From Trissonchulus latispiculum (Eukaryota > Nematoda > Enoplea > Enoplida > Ironidae), in assembly GCA_030248195.1 (NCBI GenBank), contig JASAND010030611.1, positions 1 to 64,000 of the forward strand: DNA of 64,000 bases, written 5' to 3'. The position numbers were made by a program, and so were the translations under genes. A model generated the notes under the pieces. It searched no databases. It saw only the letters and a list, made by a program, of their open reading frames with translations, and was not told where the DNA came from. Shown here piece by piece: positions 53,531 to 64,000 of the stretch. Within the stretch, counting starts at the first letter, position 1; each line of letters starts with the position of its first letter.

Positions 53531-54904
53531 TGTCGTGCCTAATTCCCGAAATATCCCGATTTCTAGAAATCGGCAAGCAATTTTGCCCATTTCTAGAAAT
53601 CGGCAACAGCCTTGCCGAATTCTAGAAATGGGCAATATGTTTGCTCATTTCTAGAAATAGGCAAGCGTCTAGAAATGAGGAAAACAATATTGCCGATTCC
53701 TAGAAATCGACAACGAATATTTTCAGTTTGTGGCCAAACTATATAAAGCCGACGTAGATATACTGCTCTCAGTTTACGCAAAACTAAGGCATTGACTTTA
53801 AATTTGGTGGACATGCTTTTGAGCTTTTGACAACTCCTTCAAAATCTGAAAGTTTGAATATTTTGCTTTGAACTGAAAGAAAACAAAAGAATTCGAAATT
53901 TACATGTAGTACAGTCTATCTTTCATCAAATCTAAAAATCATTTTCTAGACGTTCTATTTTCTTCTACTGGCGATAACGATACTGGGCTTGAAAATTAGA
54001 AGAATTCTGCAGTGAATCAGAAGGATCTTCTGAGTTGAAATTTGGTAGGGGTAGGTTTTCGGACCTGTTAATTTCAAAAATACAAAAATTTTAAAAAAAT
54101 TTAAAATTTAAGTTGGTAAGGGGGGCCAAGGGGATCAAAAAAGTTTTGTCACTAATTTTGCTGAAAACGTGCACGCAGGTGTTTTCTAGGGCGCTGAGCG
54201 CGGATTTGAAGTCCAATTCAATCTCAATTCAGCTTATCGTTAGCTCAGGACAAGCTTACATCTTAAGCTTAAAACTTTAGCCTATATTGAGCAAAGGAAA
54301 AGCTGAATTAAAGCGGACTTCAGATTCATGCTCAGAGAACCCCTATATGTATCTACGTTTTCAGAAAAATCGGTGACGAAAAGTTTTTGATCCCTTACCA
54401 ATTTAATTAAAAAAATTTTTGCATTTTTGAAATCAGCCGGTCAGAAAACCTACCCCCACCAAACCTTAACTCAATCCGTCAAATCTTGCTTCTTCGCACA
54501 CTGTGGGGGACAATGCGAAAAACCCTTTGTAATTATTATTATATTATCCTGAATTTATTTAGCTGAGTATGGTTATTTTCCAGTACTACTAACGAAAATT
54601 TCAGTTGAGCAAATCAAATTCAGAACTTTACTGCGGATTTTTTAAAGAAGAAAAATAAAATTCTGATCAAACCTTGCTTGCCCATTTCTAGAATTCGGCA
54701 ATTTAAACTTTCGCTGAATTCTAGAAATCGGCAATGGATTTTGCTCATTTCTAGAAATGGGCAAGACTCTTGCCTATTTCTAGAAATTAGCAAAAATATT
54801 GCTGATCTCTAGGATTCGGGGCAAGGCTGTTGCCGATTTCTAGAAATGAGCAAAATTGCTTGCCGATTTCTAGAAATGGGCAATTTTGGGTACTAGGCAC
54901 GACA
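53531..54904. mobile_element. Inverted-repeat element with clustered subterminal palindromes
   Basis: Outer ends TGTCGTGCCTA and TAGGCACGACA sit in TATATATA. Within about 200 bp of each end are five to seven copies of a palindrome with consensus TTGCC(G/C)ATTTCTAGAAAT, spaced near 29 bp (left 53555-53712, right about 54680-54885). The centre is also self-complementary around GTTGGTAAGGGG-type words. No ORF. Regularly spaced subterminal palindromes are typical of transposase-binding arrays. Confidence 0.75.
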
Positions 54905-56030
54905 TATATATAGCAATGTTCACAAAAAAATCAAAACTCGAATTTTTGCTGGCAGTTTCGCAAATGAAGTCCGATCGAAAAAATTTTGGTACGAGTGGAA
55001 CGGTAGTGAACCCCTCTACATATGGTGCAAATTTCAGGCCGGTAGTCCTTGTGTAGCTTGAGTAATAAAAAAGTTTTTTGATTTTTTGTGAACGAATTCA
55101 CAAAAAAATCACTTGTTCACCAAAAAAATCACCACCGGATAGGATTGGTTTTTTCCGGAAAAAAGATTGCCGGAAAAACCTTTTTTCTCGGTTTTTTTGC
55201 CATATTTTTCCTTTTTTCCGGTCATTCCAAAATTAGCCACTGTGTTAAAAGTTGCACTTTTTCATGTTTCTGCACGCATATATATAAGCAGTTTTCACCA
55301 TCGGCCAATAACGAGCTACACATAGTTGCAATCGTTTGAAATTGTGCATATACGTAACTGCAGAATAGCAATAGAAATCCTGCCGTATAGCTTTCCTTCT
55401 TTGGCAGTATAATTTGCATCTGGTTGCGCTGCAGTAGTGTGCTGCTGAAGTACTGCACGGCCAATAAATAACTACACATAGGCTGCAATCGTTTGAAATC
55501 GAAAAGTGGGTGAGGGTTTTTCTGCCAAAATCGAGAAAAAGGGAGAAATTGGTACTTTTAAGCTTCTTTGTTCTAGTTCGGTTAACTATTAATCATTGGT
55601 GGAATTTTTAAAATTTCTTTCAAAATGCTTTAACAGTTTTACTTAAACTTTACAGAGAACCTCAAAAATGAAATAGGGCACGAATAAAAAGGCTCCGATG
55701 GAGCTCGAAAAAATGCAATATGGGTGACATTTGGTTTTAAGCGGACATAATACTAGTTTGTAAAAGTTAATATGGAGGGGCAGGTTGTAAATGACAATAG
55801 GACTAGGTTAAAAGCGCACTAATATGAACCAGCTTCGCTGAATAACCCATATTCGCGGACACTCATGCTCCACTCCGCATTTAACGTTTATTGGCATAAG
55901 TTCTAAATTTGTCAGCTTTCCAAGCGAGCATGCTGATTTTGAAATATTAAGCTTATATACTGCAAGCGTATGTTCTATTAACTTATATAATGCGTATAAA
56001 CTTAAGTAATTGTTAAGCATTATGAGCGTA

Positions 56031-56035
<5 letters not shown>

Positions 56036-56098
<63 letters not shown>
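56036..56098. repeat. (TA)n microsatellite
   Basis: About 63 bases of AT dinucleotide in the left half of the 55681-56715 element. Confidence 0.95.
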
Positions 56099-56102
<4 letters not shown>

Positions 56103-56388
56103 CATATTTTACCCTTTGTGGGCGACGCAGACCCCTATGAACTTTGCGGAGCTTAGGCTAAAAAACGGGTTCGGGTTCGAGGGGTAAAACCCCGCCCCCG
56201 GCGGCGCCCACCCCCCCGCCGGCGGCGCCACCCCCCCGTCGGTAAGCCTAAAAAGCCATTTGCGCCACATAGGCGGCTATGTGGCGCAGCCTATGTGGCG
56301 CATTTGCACACTATATACCCTATGTGGACGCATTTTTTGCTCACACAAAGGGGGTACAGTGTGAGTTGCGACCACATAGGGTAAGGTT

Positions 56389-56391
<3 letters not shown>

Positions 56392-56454
<63 letters not shown>
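56392..56454. repeat. (TA)n microsatellite
   Basis: About 63 bases of AT dinucleotide in the right half of the same element, nearly equal in length to the other tract. Confidence 0.95.
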
Positions 56455-56457
<3 letters not shown>

Positions 56458-58383
56458 GCAGACGCAGAGTTATGCTCACGAATTGTAAATTGTTAATGAA
56501 GAACTGCCGCCAGCATTGTCTGGGCTGTTTCCGCGAATATGGGATGATCAGCGAAGTTGGTCCATTTTGGTGCGCTTTTAACCTAGTCCTATTGTCATTC
56601 ACAACCTGCCCCTCCCATATTAACTTTTTAAAACCTAGTCCTATGTCCGCTTAAAACCTAATGTCACCCATATTGCATTTTTCATGCTCCATCGGAGCAT
56701 TTTTATTCTTGTAAATATATTAACCATTTCATTTGCGTCATTATGAGCCCAAGGGAAACGTAGCGGCTCATGCCGTTTACATCTTGTCCTCTACTCTAAT
56801 CGGAGATAGTCCAATAATGGATCCCCTTGAGTTCGCATAGATCTCTTGTAGAAAGAGATTAAGGAATTGAATTAGCAGGTTATATATATAAGTTTTTGGG
56901 TTCATTAATTTTTACAATATTTCTTTTTATTTTATTTGTGGAACTTTCCCGTCAATATTTCTAAATTTGGCCGGCCGTTTTGTGATTTTTTCAGGAGTTA
57001 GGGTTACCAAATCTGGAAAACTTTCTTCCGTGTGCTATTGACTGTCTGTTAATCAAAAGTGTTTACTTTCCCTTCTGGAATTAACATTTTCTCATAAAAT
57101 CGTTTAGGTACACACATATACAATGTCTTCAAGTTGGCTTTCCTTGTTTACGCGAGTTCTTTTCTTGTCATCAGAAAAGTTGAAAAAACAATATATATAA
57201 GACTTGTTTTTATTATGTACGCATACTGATTCGAAATAACGTCGCTTTCTTTTGATGACTAAAAATCTTGTATGCTAATTTGTGGTAAGGTAATTATGAA
57301 ATTATATATATTGGATTGTTTAGTTTACATATACGTACGTATGGAAATGTACTTCGTGTCGGCTAAATACATATATATATATACGTCCACAATAATGTAA
57401 CGTTCGTTATATATACGTAATATATATACGTATAGTGTTTATTAAGCTGGCAGTGTAGCCACTTTTTCTTTGGCCTGTTCCGCTATATTTATATATACTA
57501 GTTTTAAGTGAAGCTGGAATTTTTAAAATTTTGAGGAAAATTTTAGAGCTAATGCTTAAGCGTGTAGGTACGTGTATATATATACTGAATCTATGGGTAT
57601 ATTTACATTAGTACACATTTTCAAGTATATATGTATATAATATGTATGGATAATATATACGTATATATATATATGCTCACGTGTTTCCTTGGTGAAGGTT
57701 TGGGCTAAGGCTGAAAAGCAGCGTATATATATATGCGTCGACTGAATGCGTGTATTTTGTAGGTGAGTCTAGAATCGACAGCCATCTTTTGGCTTTTTGC
57801 TAACTAACTCCGACAGCTTTCCTGTCATGTGTTGTTTATATCGACTCGGCTTTGGCCATAAGAACGAAACCCTCTTTATATAGTCTGGAAACCCGTAAAA
57901 GGCATTTTGTTTGTGAGCCCTACGTCGTAGGAAGAAGTTGTCTGGTTGATTGGTGGGTTCGACGGCTGACTTGTTTTGTTAGCCGCCCACCCAATCGTTG
58001 CGGTATTTTTATAATACTTATATACAGCGATTTCGACACTTACATAACTCCGGTTATATAATTTATGCAATTATAATTTTGCTTTATTTGGATTAATTTC
58101 TTCATCGAAATTCCATATATATTTCATTTGTTGGCAGTGTGACTGCAATTTGAAGGCCTAGCATGCTGGAAATGCTGTGACTGTTACCTGTACGTACTCT
58201 GCTTAATTCATCGCAGTGCATTGTTGCGGATATTTTGAGTTTCTGCGCCAATTGCTCTCTTTCCCTAGTTGTTAACTGTCATCACAGTTTTACATCATAC
58301 TTTTGTCAGTTACTTTTATTGTACAGTTTGAAAATAGCATTTTTGGACTACATACGTTTGTACTGAGAGTTAGGCACCCCAGT

Positions 58384-58882
58384 ATGTCTAGTTTGGCCGA
58401 AAAGTATGGTGGGCTGGCTCCCATCATTTATGACATTTCGGCCAAGTATCGAGCCTATATGGCCGAAGAAAGACAGAAACAGGAGGAGGAAGAGGAAGCC
58501 AAAAAACAGCGTCAACGGGAAGCAGAGGATGCTGGTTCGACGGATCCTGCGGAATTGGATGATCGAGAGGGGAAGCGAGACTATGCGATTAGTTCGGCTA
58601 CGATGGCGGCTTTTGCCTCTGTAATGAATGACGGCGAAACTACGGAGGAGGATACGTCAACCTCCTCCTCGACTGCCACGACCACCTCACCAGAGGAATA
58701 CATTGAACTGGTGTTGGCCGAACACGGTATCACGGAGGAGACCCTTCCCTCCGCCGACTGGAAGATATCGCCTCCGTCGCCTTCACTGGAACTGTTGGAG
58801 CTGTCCGATAGTGCTGCTGGAGTGTCGATAGAAGAATGCAAAGTCTCTAAACCCTGCACAGAGACAGAGACAACTAAGAAAA
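58384..58882 (+). CDS. First coding exon of an unrecognised acidic/coiled-coil protein
   Basis: From ATG (58384), the exon gives 166 codons plus one base before GTACGT (58883). The N-terminus MSSLAEKYGGLAPIIYDI is followed by a Glu/Lys/Gln/Arg-rich predicted coiled coil (residues 25-50). After that comes an Ala/Met helix (YAISSATMAAFASVMN), a Thr/Ser-rich stretch, then EEYIELVLAEHGITEETLP and an acidic Pro/Ser region. GC content and codon regularity are above those of the flanks. I do not recognise a family. The start is the first ATG in the long frame. A possible intron acceptor (TTGTACAG, 58326) lies in the presumed 5' UTR. Other GTACGT/GTATTT donors lie within 8 bases. Confidence 0.6.
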
Positions 58883-59908
58883 GTACGTACGTATTTGTGA
58901 TTGAAGGTGGTGGAAAATTTGTGGGATTTATATATAGTTTGCGTGTAAGAATTTAAGCTTTGTTTGCTTGTAATATGACTATATGTGCGACTGTTACGTT
59001 GGCGTACTGTGTAGATTATAGGAATGTACTGGAATTTTTCCTTTTTTTATTTATAGTTCCAGAAAAACTGATAAAATTTCAAAGAAGTTGCAAAACGCTA
59101 CATACATTTTGTCCGAAATCTAGTGCTGACTATTGTTTAGTTTTTTATTTGGAATGGGAAACCGGTTCGAGTTGTCAAAAGTTTACAAAATTTGGCCTGC
59201 CAATGCCCGAACGTGACCACTATGGAGCCCACAGTAGTGTGGGCACTTCAGCGCAAGTCCCCGGTTTATCCCTTTGATGAATCAGTCTTGCATTTTTAGT
59301 GCTTTAAAAGTGGTAGTTGGAGGCAAGATCCAGAAATAAGTATACCCAACTGGGTTTACTTTAGGCGAAAAAAGTGGGGGCGAGCCCCCCACTAGTGGGG
59401 GGAGGAGGTCGAAAAGTGGCTGGGAATTAAATGGGCTAAAAATGCCAAAAATACCGTATAAAAAGCCTGTTGTCTACATATACTGCTATATATAACTATA
59501 CTTAAAAGTGCTCAAAAACACCAAAAAAGACGATTTGTGACCAAAAATTTCCGGCGAAGCCGGAAAAATTTTGAAAACTTTGACCAAAAATCCTAAAAAT
59601 TTGGCATCTTCTGGGCACCTTACTGGGCTTATGGGGGGCCTCGGGGGGCGAGTCATTCTTGGGGGGGGGCGAAAATTTTTCTAGCAACATGCTAAAAATA
59701 GCGCTATTTTTATAGTAATCGCCAGAAAAGTTCGTTTTTAGTGCAAAAATAGCTTAATTAGGCAAAAATCGACTAAAAATCTCCGGCGAAGCCGGAAAAT
59801 TTTTGAAAATTTGGCCTTCTCAACGATTTTTTCAGGGTGAAAGTTGGTACCAAAAGGGGGCACCCACTTTTTTGGGGGGGGAAGGGTGTTTATGGTGGGG
59901 CCCCCACC

Positions 59909-60184
59909 CAGGCCCGCACCCAGGATTTTGAAAAGGGGGGGTCCAAGGTAAAACGCAACGGGGGTCTGGGGCGGAGCCCCCCAGAAGTTGAAGAACTTTT
60001 GCATTTTTGCCAAAAAACAGTACATTGGACGTTTATTTCTAGCAAAAAGTGAATTTTCGCGCCGCAGGCGCGAAAATTTTTTAAAAATAGCTGTTTTTGC
60101 CATAAAAATAACAAAAATTTTCCATTTTGTCATCCCAAAAGGGGGGGTCTAGACCCCTTGAACCCCCCCCTGGGTGCGGCCTTG
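59909..60184. mobile_element. hAT-like MITE
   Basis: Ends CAGGCCCGCACCCAGG and CCTGGGTGCGGCCTTG are inverted repeats, and CCCCCACC lies on both sides (59901-59908 and 60185-60192). The flank is low complexity, so the duplication is weaker evidence here than for the other copies. Contains a GCGCCGCAGGCGCGAAAATTTT-type hairpin. Confidence 0.7.
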
Positions 60185-61161
60185 CCCCCACCCCCCCCCC
60201 CACCCCCACTAGAATAAGCCCAGCCTTAGGGTGAGTGGGGGGGAAGCCCAAAAAAAGTGGGGGTGGGGCGGAGTGGGGGGGGGGAACCCGAAAAGTGGGG
60301 GGGCGCCCCCCCCAGTAAAGTAAACCAAGCCCAACATATTAGCGAAAAATTAGCATTTTATGAATGAAAAGCGCTTGCAAGCTCATAAATTAGCTAAGCT
60401 GTGAGGAAAATCTTCTTAAGCTTGACTCGAAAACTTCTTTTTTCTACACTTTAGTGCGCTCGCCAAAAGCGTGAGTGGCGTTAGCCGAATAGAAGAGGCC
60501 AAAATGGGGGAATGCATGTCCATCCTTGCCATAAACATCCAGTCAGCCAGCAACTTGAGTCGCCATTATTGAAGACTGCTTTCTGTTCATAACTTTAATG
60601 TTGATTTTCTTGTCTTACTTTGGACCAACCAGAGGCTTGAGACCATTGTTGATGTGGAATTAAATATTGTCATGTAACGTACCTAGTTCTGGTTGATGGT
60701 TATCCACACTGTTCCTTTTCCATTAGGACTTCAATGAAACTTCAGTGAAACTGGACAGACTCTGACAAGCAGTGAACCTGGACAATATTGTTTTGATTTT
60801 TGCGTTAGCAAAGCTTAGTTTTTTAAGACTAGGCCGTCGGCGATATAATTTCTTGTATGCGCAGTCAAGACTGATATTTTTATGCCGCCGGAGGCGGTAT
60901 ATTTGTAGTGGGTTGATCCATCTGTTGATCCATCCTATGTTTTGCATGGAAATTGTTTGGCGTGGAGGATTTTCGTCCTATCTTCAACACATGTAGCTAA
61001 GACTGCAATTATTATTATTTTCGTGTGAAAATAGGTATTGGTTTTGCACTTGCATTATAATTGTTTCATTAGCATATTAGCTTAATTTAGATATAAAATA
61101 AATTGTTTAAAATTATACTACACGTAAATCATAATTTTTCCCTCTAGCGGTTAATAGGAAA

Positions 61162-61232
61162 AAGTCAGGGTGGTGCAGTGGTAAGAGTGTCCGCCTTGCT
61201 CCGTTCCGTTCCAGACACAGATCGAAACCTTA
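61162..61232 (+). tRNA. tRNA-like sequence (SINE head or pseudogene)
   Basis: A-box-like TGGTGCAGTGGTAAGAG and a B-box-like AGATCGAAACC about 45 bases later. Acceptor pairing is poor. Confidence 0.4.
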
Positions 61233-61327
61233 TTCAAACCGATTTTTTACTTTTTAAAATTTTTTGCAATAATAATGCAATAAAAACCGCTGCATGCAAT
61301 ATAAGAAGTCCGGACAGCCGAAAGGCC

Positions 61328-61329
<2 letters not shown>

Positions 61330-61408
<79 letters not shown>
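61330..61408. repeat. (TA)n microsatellite
   Basis: About 79 bases of AT dinucleotide; the longest in the window together with the one at 283-360. Confidence 0.95.
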
Positions 61409-61413
<5 letters not shown>

Positions 61414-61690
61414 CATTTTGTTTCCGAAACCACAAATGTTGTGGAGTTGAAATGACTCAGATGCTAAAGTCACAGTAAAACAATAAGTACGCACTATGAA
61501 AACAAACAAAAATGAAGCAAACTAATTTCAAACACTACGGCGGGGGCGGTATCATTCCCTTTTGAGGGGTAACTTGTTGAATTTCAGTGACTCCATCTCC
61601 TCTAAGTCCCAATATAAACGTTGCCACAATTAAAATTATTTCGACCCTGATCATGTTAGACTAATTTTTAAATGTTTTTTTTTATTTTAG

Positions 61691-61782
61691 GTGCCCAGTT
61701 CAATGGACAAGTCTTTCGAAGTCCAATCTTTCGACGAAAATTCCTTAACCAGAAGAACCAAAAGCATATCAAGGCCAAACAG
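61691..61782 (+). CDS. Probable internal exon, basic protein segment
   Basis: 92 bases between TTTTATTTTAG and GTATTT. In the phase fitting the 58384 exon it encodes a basic stretch (QVFRSPIFRRKFLNQ, then HIKAKQ). The same phase also fits the open end of doublecortin exon B (45251), so this exon could belong to either, or to one gene with two alternative starts. A second frame is also open. Confidence 0.4.
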
Positions 61783-61784
61783 GT

Positions 61785-62464
61785 ATTTATATTATGTAGG
61801 GGCGCGATAGCGCCCCTACATAATATGGGTATAAAGGCGTCTGCGCGGCCCCCTGGAGATAGTGTTGGCCTGGTGCCAGCTAATTAGGGGTCCGGGAGGG
61901 GTAAAAATGTTACCATCGTAAAGTACTCGAGCAGTACTATCAGTACCACCATACTTTTGGTTAAAATTCCGAACTTCGAAATTTTGCACTAGGCGGGAGT
62001 TACCGTGCGTTTGTTTTTTTTTTCTCGGTTAATAACGCTTTTCGGAAGTGCTTATGTCAGCGCAGTGTTGGAACGATATGGGCATTTTGGTCCTATACTA
62101 CTATTATATGTTGGTAGGCAGGGTCCTCTCATGCAACCTTTTTTTGGTCATTTTGGCACACTGCCAATTTTGGCTCTGTGCCAAGGCCCCAAAGTCGGAC
62201 TTTCGCTATTTTGGCACTTCGGTTGTGATCGACTTTTTCACAGGTTAGCAGCTAGATCGGTTTGGTTTGTTTTATTTGAATATTTCGGACTATGCGCGGA
62301 ATGTGACGAGGGGGATTTTTTAATTTCGCTCTGGAGCTTTCAGGAGATGGGCCCAAACTTTGCATTTTTTGGCCTGTTTGGGCGAAAAGTTTCTAAGTCC
62401 CACTTTTACTAGAAAATGGCCTAAAATCACTAAAAATGGCGTTTTTCGGCCTCGGGGTGGTACC
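61785..62464 (+). repeat. Dispersed element, copy 2, leading into the satellite
   Basis: Opens with a palindrome around TAGGGGCGCGATAGCGCCCCTA and the word GCGTCTGCGCGGCC. Its body matches 42004-42670 in order. It runs directly into the tandem array at 62465. Confidence 0.65.
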
Positions 62465-64000
62465 CATATATAGTAAATCGGGGTCGCTGAAAACGATGAG
62501 CATACTGCCGATACCGCCCGAAGTGACCACTGGTCAGCATGGCTCCCGTGGTTCCTCGCCCAGGGTCAAAGTAGGGAAAACTCACCATAAACAGCATTTT
62601 TCGGGGTTTTAGTCGGTGGCATATATAGTAAATCGACTACGCTCGTTTCAATGGGCATATTGTTGAAACCGATGGGAGTGACCAGTGGTCACTACGGCCT
62701 ATGGGGCCCACTGACCACTGGTCAAACCCTTTAAAACAGCGTTTTTCTGCTTTTTGGTTGGGGGCATATATAGTAAATCGACTACGCTCGTTTCAATGGG
62801 CATATTGTCGAAAACGATGGGAGTGACCAGTGGTCACTACGGCCTATGGGGCCCACTGACCACTGGTCAAACCCTTTAAAACAGCGTTTTTCAGCTTTTT
62901 GGTTGGGGGCACATATAGTAAATCGACTACGCTCGTTTCAATGGGCATATTGCCGAAACCGATGGGAGTGACCAGTGGTCACTACGGCCTATGGGGCCCA
63001 CTGACCACTGGTCAAACCCTTTAAAACAGCGTTTTTCAGCTTTTTGGTTGAGGGCATATATAGTAAATCGACTACGCTCGTTTCAATGGGCATATTGCCG
63101 AAACCGATGGGAGTGACCAGTGGTCACTACGGCCTACGGGGCCCACTGACCACTGGTCAAACCCCTTAAAACAGCGTTTTTCTGCTTTTTGGTTGGGGGC
63201 ATATACAGTAAATCGACTACGCTCGTTTCAATGGGCATATTGCCGAAATCGAGGGAAGTGACCAGTGGTCACTACGGTCTATGGGGCCTATTGACCAGTG
63301 GTCGAAACCCTTGAAACAGCGTTTTTCGGCGTTTTGGATGGGGGCATATATAGTAAGTCGACTACGCTCGTTTCAATGGGCATATTGCCGAAACCGATGG
63401 GAGTGACCAGTGGTCACTACGGCCTACGGGGCCCACTGACCACTGGTCAAACCCCTTAAAACAGCGTTTTTCTGCTTTTTGGTTGGGGGCATGGCATATA
63501 TAGTAAATCGACTACGCTCGTTTCAATGGGCATATTGTCGAAAACGATGGGAGTGACCAGTGGTCACTACGGCCTATGGGGCCCACTGACCACTGGTCAA
63601 ACCCTTTAAAACAGCGTTTTTCAGCTTTTTGGTTGAGGGCATATATAGTAAATCGACTACGCTCGTTTCAATGGGCATATTGCCGAAACCGATGGGAGTG
63701 ACCAGTGGTCACTACGGTCTATGGGGCCTATTGACCAGTGGCCGAACCCCTTGAAACAGCGCTTTTCGGCGTTTTGGTTGGGGGCATTTATAGTAAATCG
63801 ACTCCGCTCGTTTCAATGGGCATATTGCCGAAATCGAGGGAAGTGACCAGTGGTCACTACGGTCTATGGGGCCTATTGACCAGTGGTCGAAACCCTTGAA
63901 ACAGCGTTTTTCGGCGCTTTGGTTGGGGGCATATATAGTAAATCGACTACGCTCGTTTCAATGGGCATATTGCCGAAACCGATGGGAGTGACCAGTGGTC
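62465..64000. repeat. ~145-bp satellite array (runs off the window)
   Basis: Units starting with CATATATAGTAAATCG begin at about 62465, 62630, 62765, 62910, 63055, 63200, 63345, 63494, 63640, 63785 and 63930. From the third unit on, spacing is 145-149 bp. Each unit contains the exact 12-bp inverted pair GACCAGTGGTCA...TGACCACTGGTC around a ~20-bp loop, sometimes with one change. Two variants alternate irregularly, differing in CCCACTGACCACTGG against CCTATTGACCAGTGG. The first unit is the most diverged. Confidence 0.95.

Larger units (their letters stand above)
55681..56715. mobile_element. Inverted-repeat element carrying two (TA)n tracts
   Basis: The left arm (about 55681-55860: CCGATGGAGC, ATGCAATATGGGTGACAT, GACAATAGGACTAGGTT) and the right arm (about 56520-56715) are reverse complements. 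Between them lie (TA)n tracts and a GC-rich core with repeated GGCGGCGCC and TATGTGGCGCA words. Confidence 0.75.
45252..58383. other. 13-kb repeat-rich, gene-poor stretch
   Basis: No exon could be supported. Several isolated acceptor-like sites occur (for example CTTTCTTTTGCAG ending near 48165 and CTTTTCTTCTTCAG near 52990) but lead into short unassignable frames. The identified repeats are listed separately. Short stretches such as 52380-52740 show repeated GAAACTGAAATCGAAATTCCCGGAA words. Part of this may be intron of the doublecortin-domain gene. Confidence 0.45.
58883..61690. other. Intron-like stretch with MITEs
   Basis: Between the two proposed exons. Holds G/C-run repeats (59380-59700, 60180-60320), a hAT-like MITE (59909-60184), a GCCGCCGGAGGCGG hairpin near 60882, a tRNA-like sequence (61162-61232) and a (TA)n tract. 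No other exon supported. Confidence 0.5.

Noticed and set aside
53555..54885. Regularly spaced short palindromes resembling a CRISPR array
   Set aside because: Eukaryotic context, repeats diverge from copy to copy, intervals are very short, and the clusters are mirrored within an inverted-repeat element.
62005..62412. 135-residue ORF upstream of the satellite
   Set aside because: It lies within the dispersed element; the homologous stretch at 42.2-42.5 kb does not keep the same frame.

Overview
The window is animal nuclear DNA, probably from an invertebrate. Coding sequence is split into short exons with GT..AG introns. The acceptors are compact (TTTTCAG, TTTCAG, TTCTAG, TTTTAG), AT content is high, and (TA)n tracts and fold-back repeats are abundant. 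A nematode or similar invertebrate would fit, but nothing here fixes the phylum. Most of the window is repeats. I see three host gene pieces: the 3' part of a two-RRM, acidic-tailed RNA-binding gene (1340-6267), two phase-matched exons of a doublecortin-domain gene (41184-41280 and 45147-45251), and a first exon plus possible second exon of an unrecognised gene (58384-58882 and 61691-61782).

The centrepiece is an LTR retroelement of about 18.2 kb on the + strand (20282-38453). It has roughly 700-bp LTRs, a primer binding site matching initiator tRNA-Met and a purine tract before the 3' LTR. Its order is: 5' LTR; PBS; proline-rich leader ORF; Gag; CCHC knuckle; Env-like glycoprotein; protease; RT; RNase H; integrase with GPF module; then a block of accessory ORFs. 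These are a DEDD 3'-5' exonuclease-like ORF, a dsRBD-like ORF in the same frame after one TGA, a NADAR (YbiA-like) ORF, an acidic ORF of unknown function and a Tribbles-like pseudokinase. Next come about 4.5 kb with two minus-strand ORFs and a tRNA-like sequence, then the 3' LTR. The Env-like region lies between nucleocapsid and protease in the Pol reading frame, not 3' of pol.

Three intron acceptors (29450, 31541, 32200) precede the exonuclease, acidic and pseudokinase ORFs, and all enter their ORF after one base. A leader ATG at 21383 is followed, four codons and two bases later, by a GT (21397) of the matching phase. This suggests that one short leader exon is alternatively spliced to several accessory proteins, as in complex retroviruses. 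Exonuclease, dsRNA-binding, NADAR and Tribbles functions together read as a set that could handle host RNA, ADP-ribose and signalling defences. That reading is inference.

The flanks are dense in long inverted repeats (11717-13291, 13504-14174, 18677-20025, 38528-39652, 53531-54904, 55681-56715). There are also hAT-like MITEs with 8-bp target duplications (38604-38882, 45619-46321, 49152-49539, 59909-60184), tRNA-derived fragments, and a ~145-bp satellite (62465-64000) that seems to have grown from the tail of a dispersed element also present at 42004-42780.
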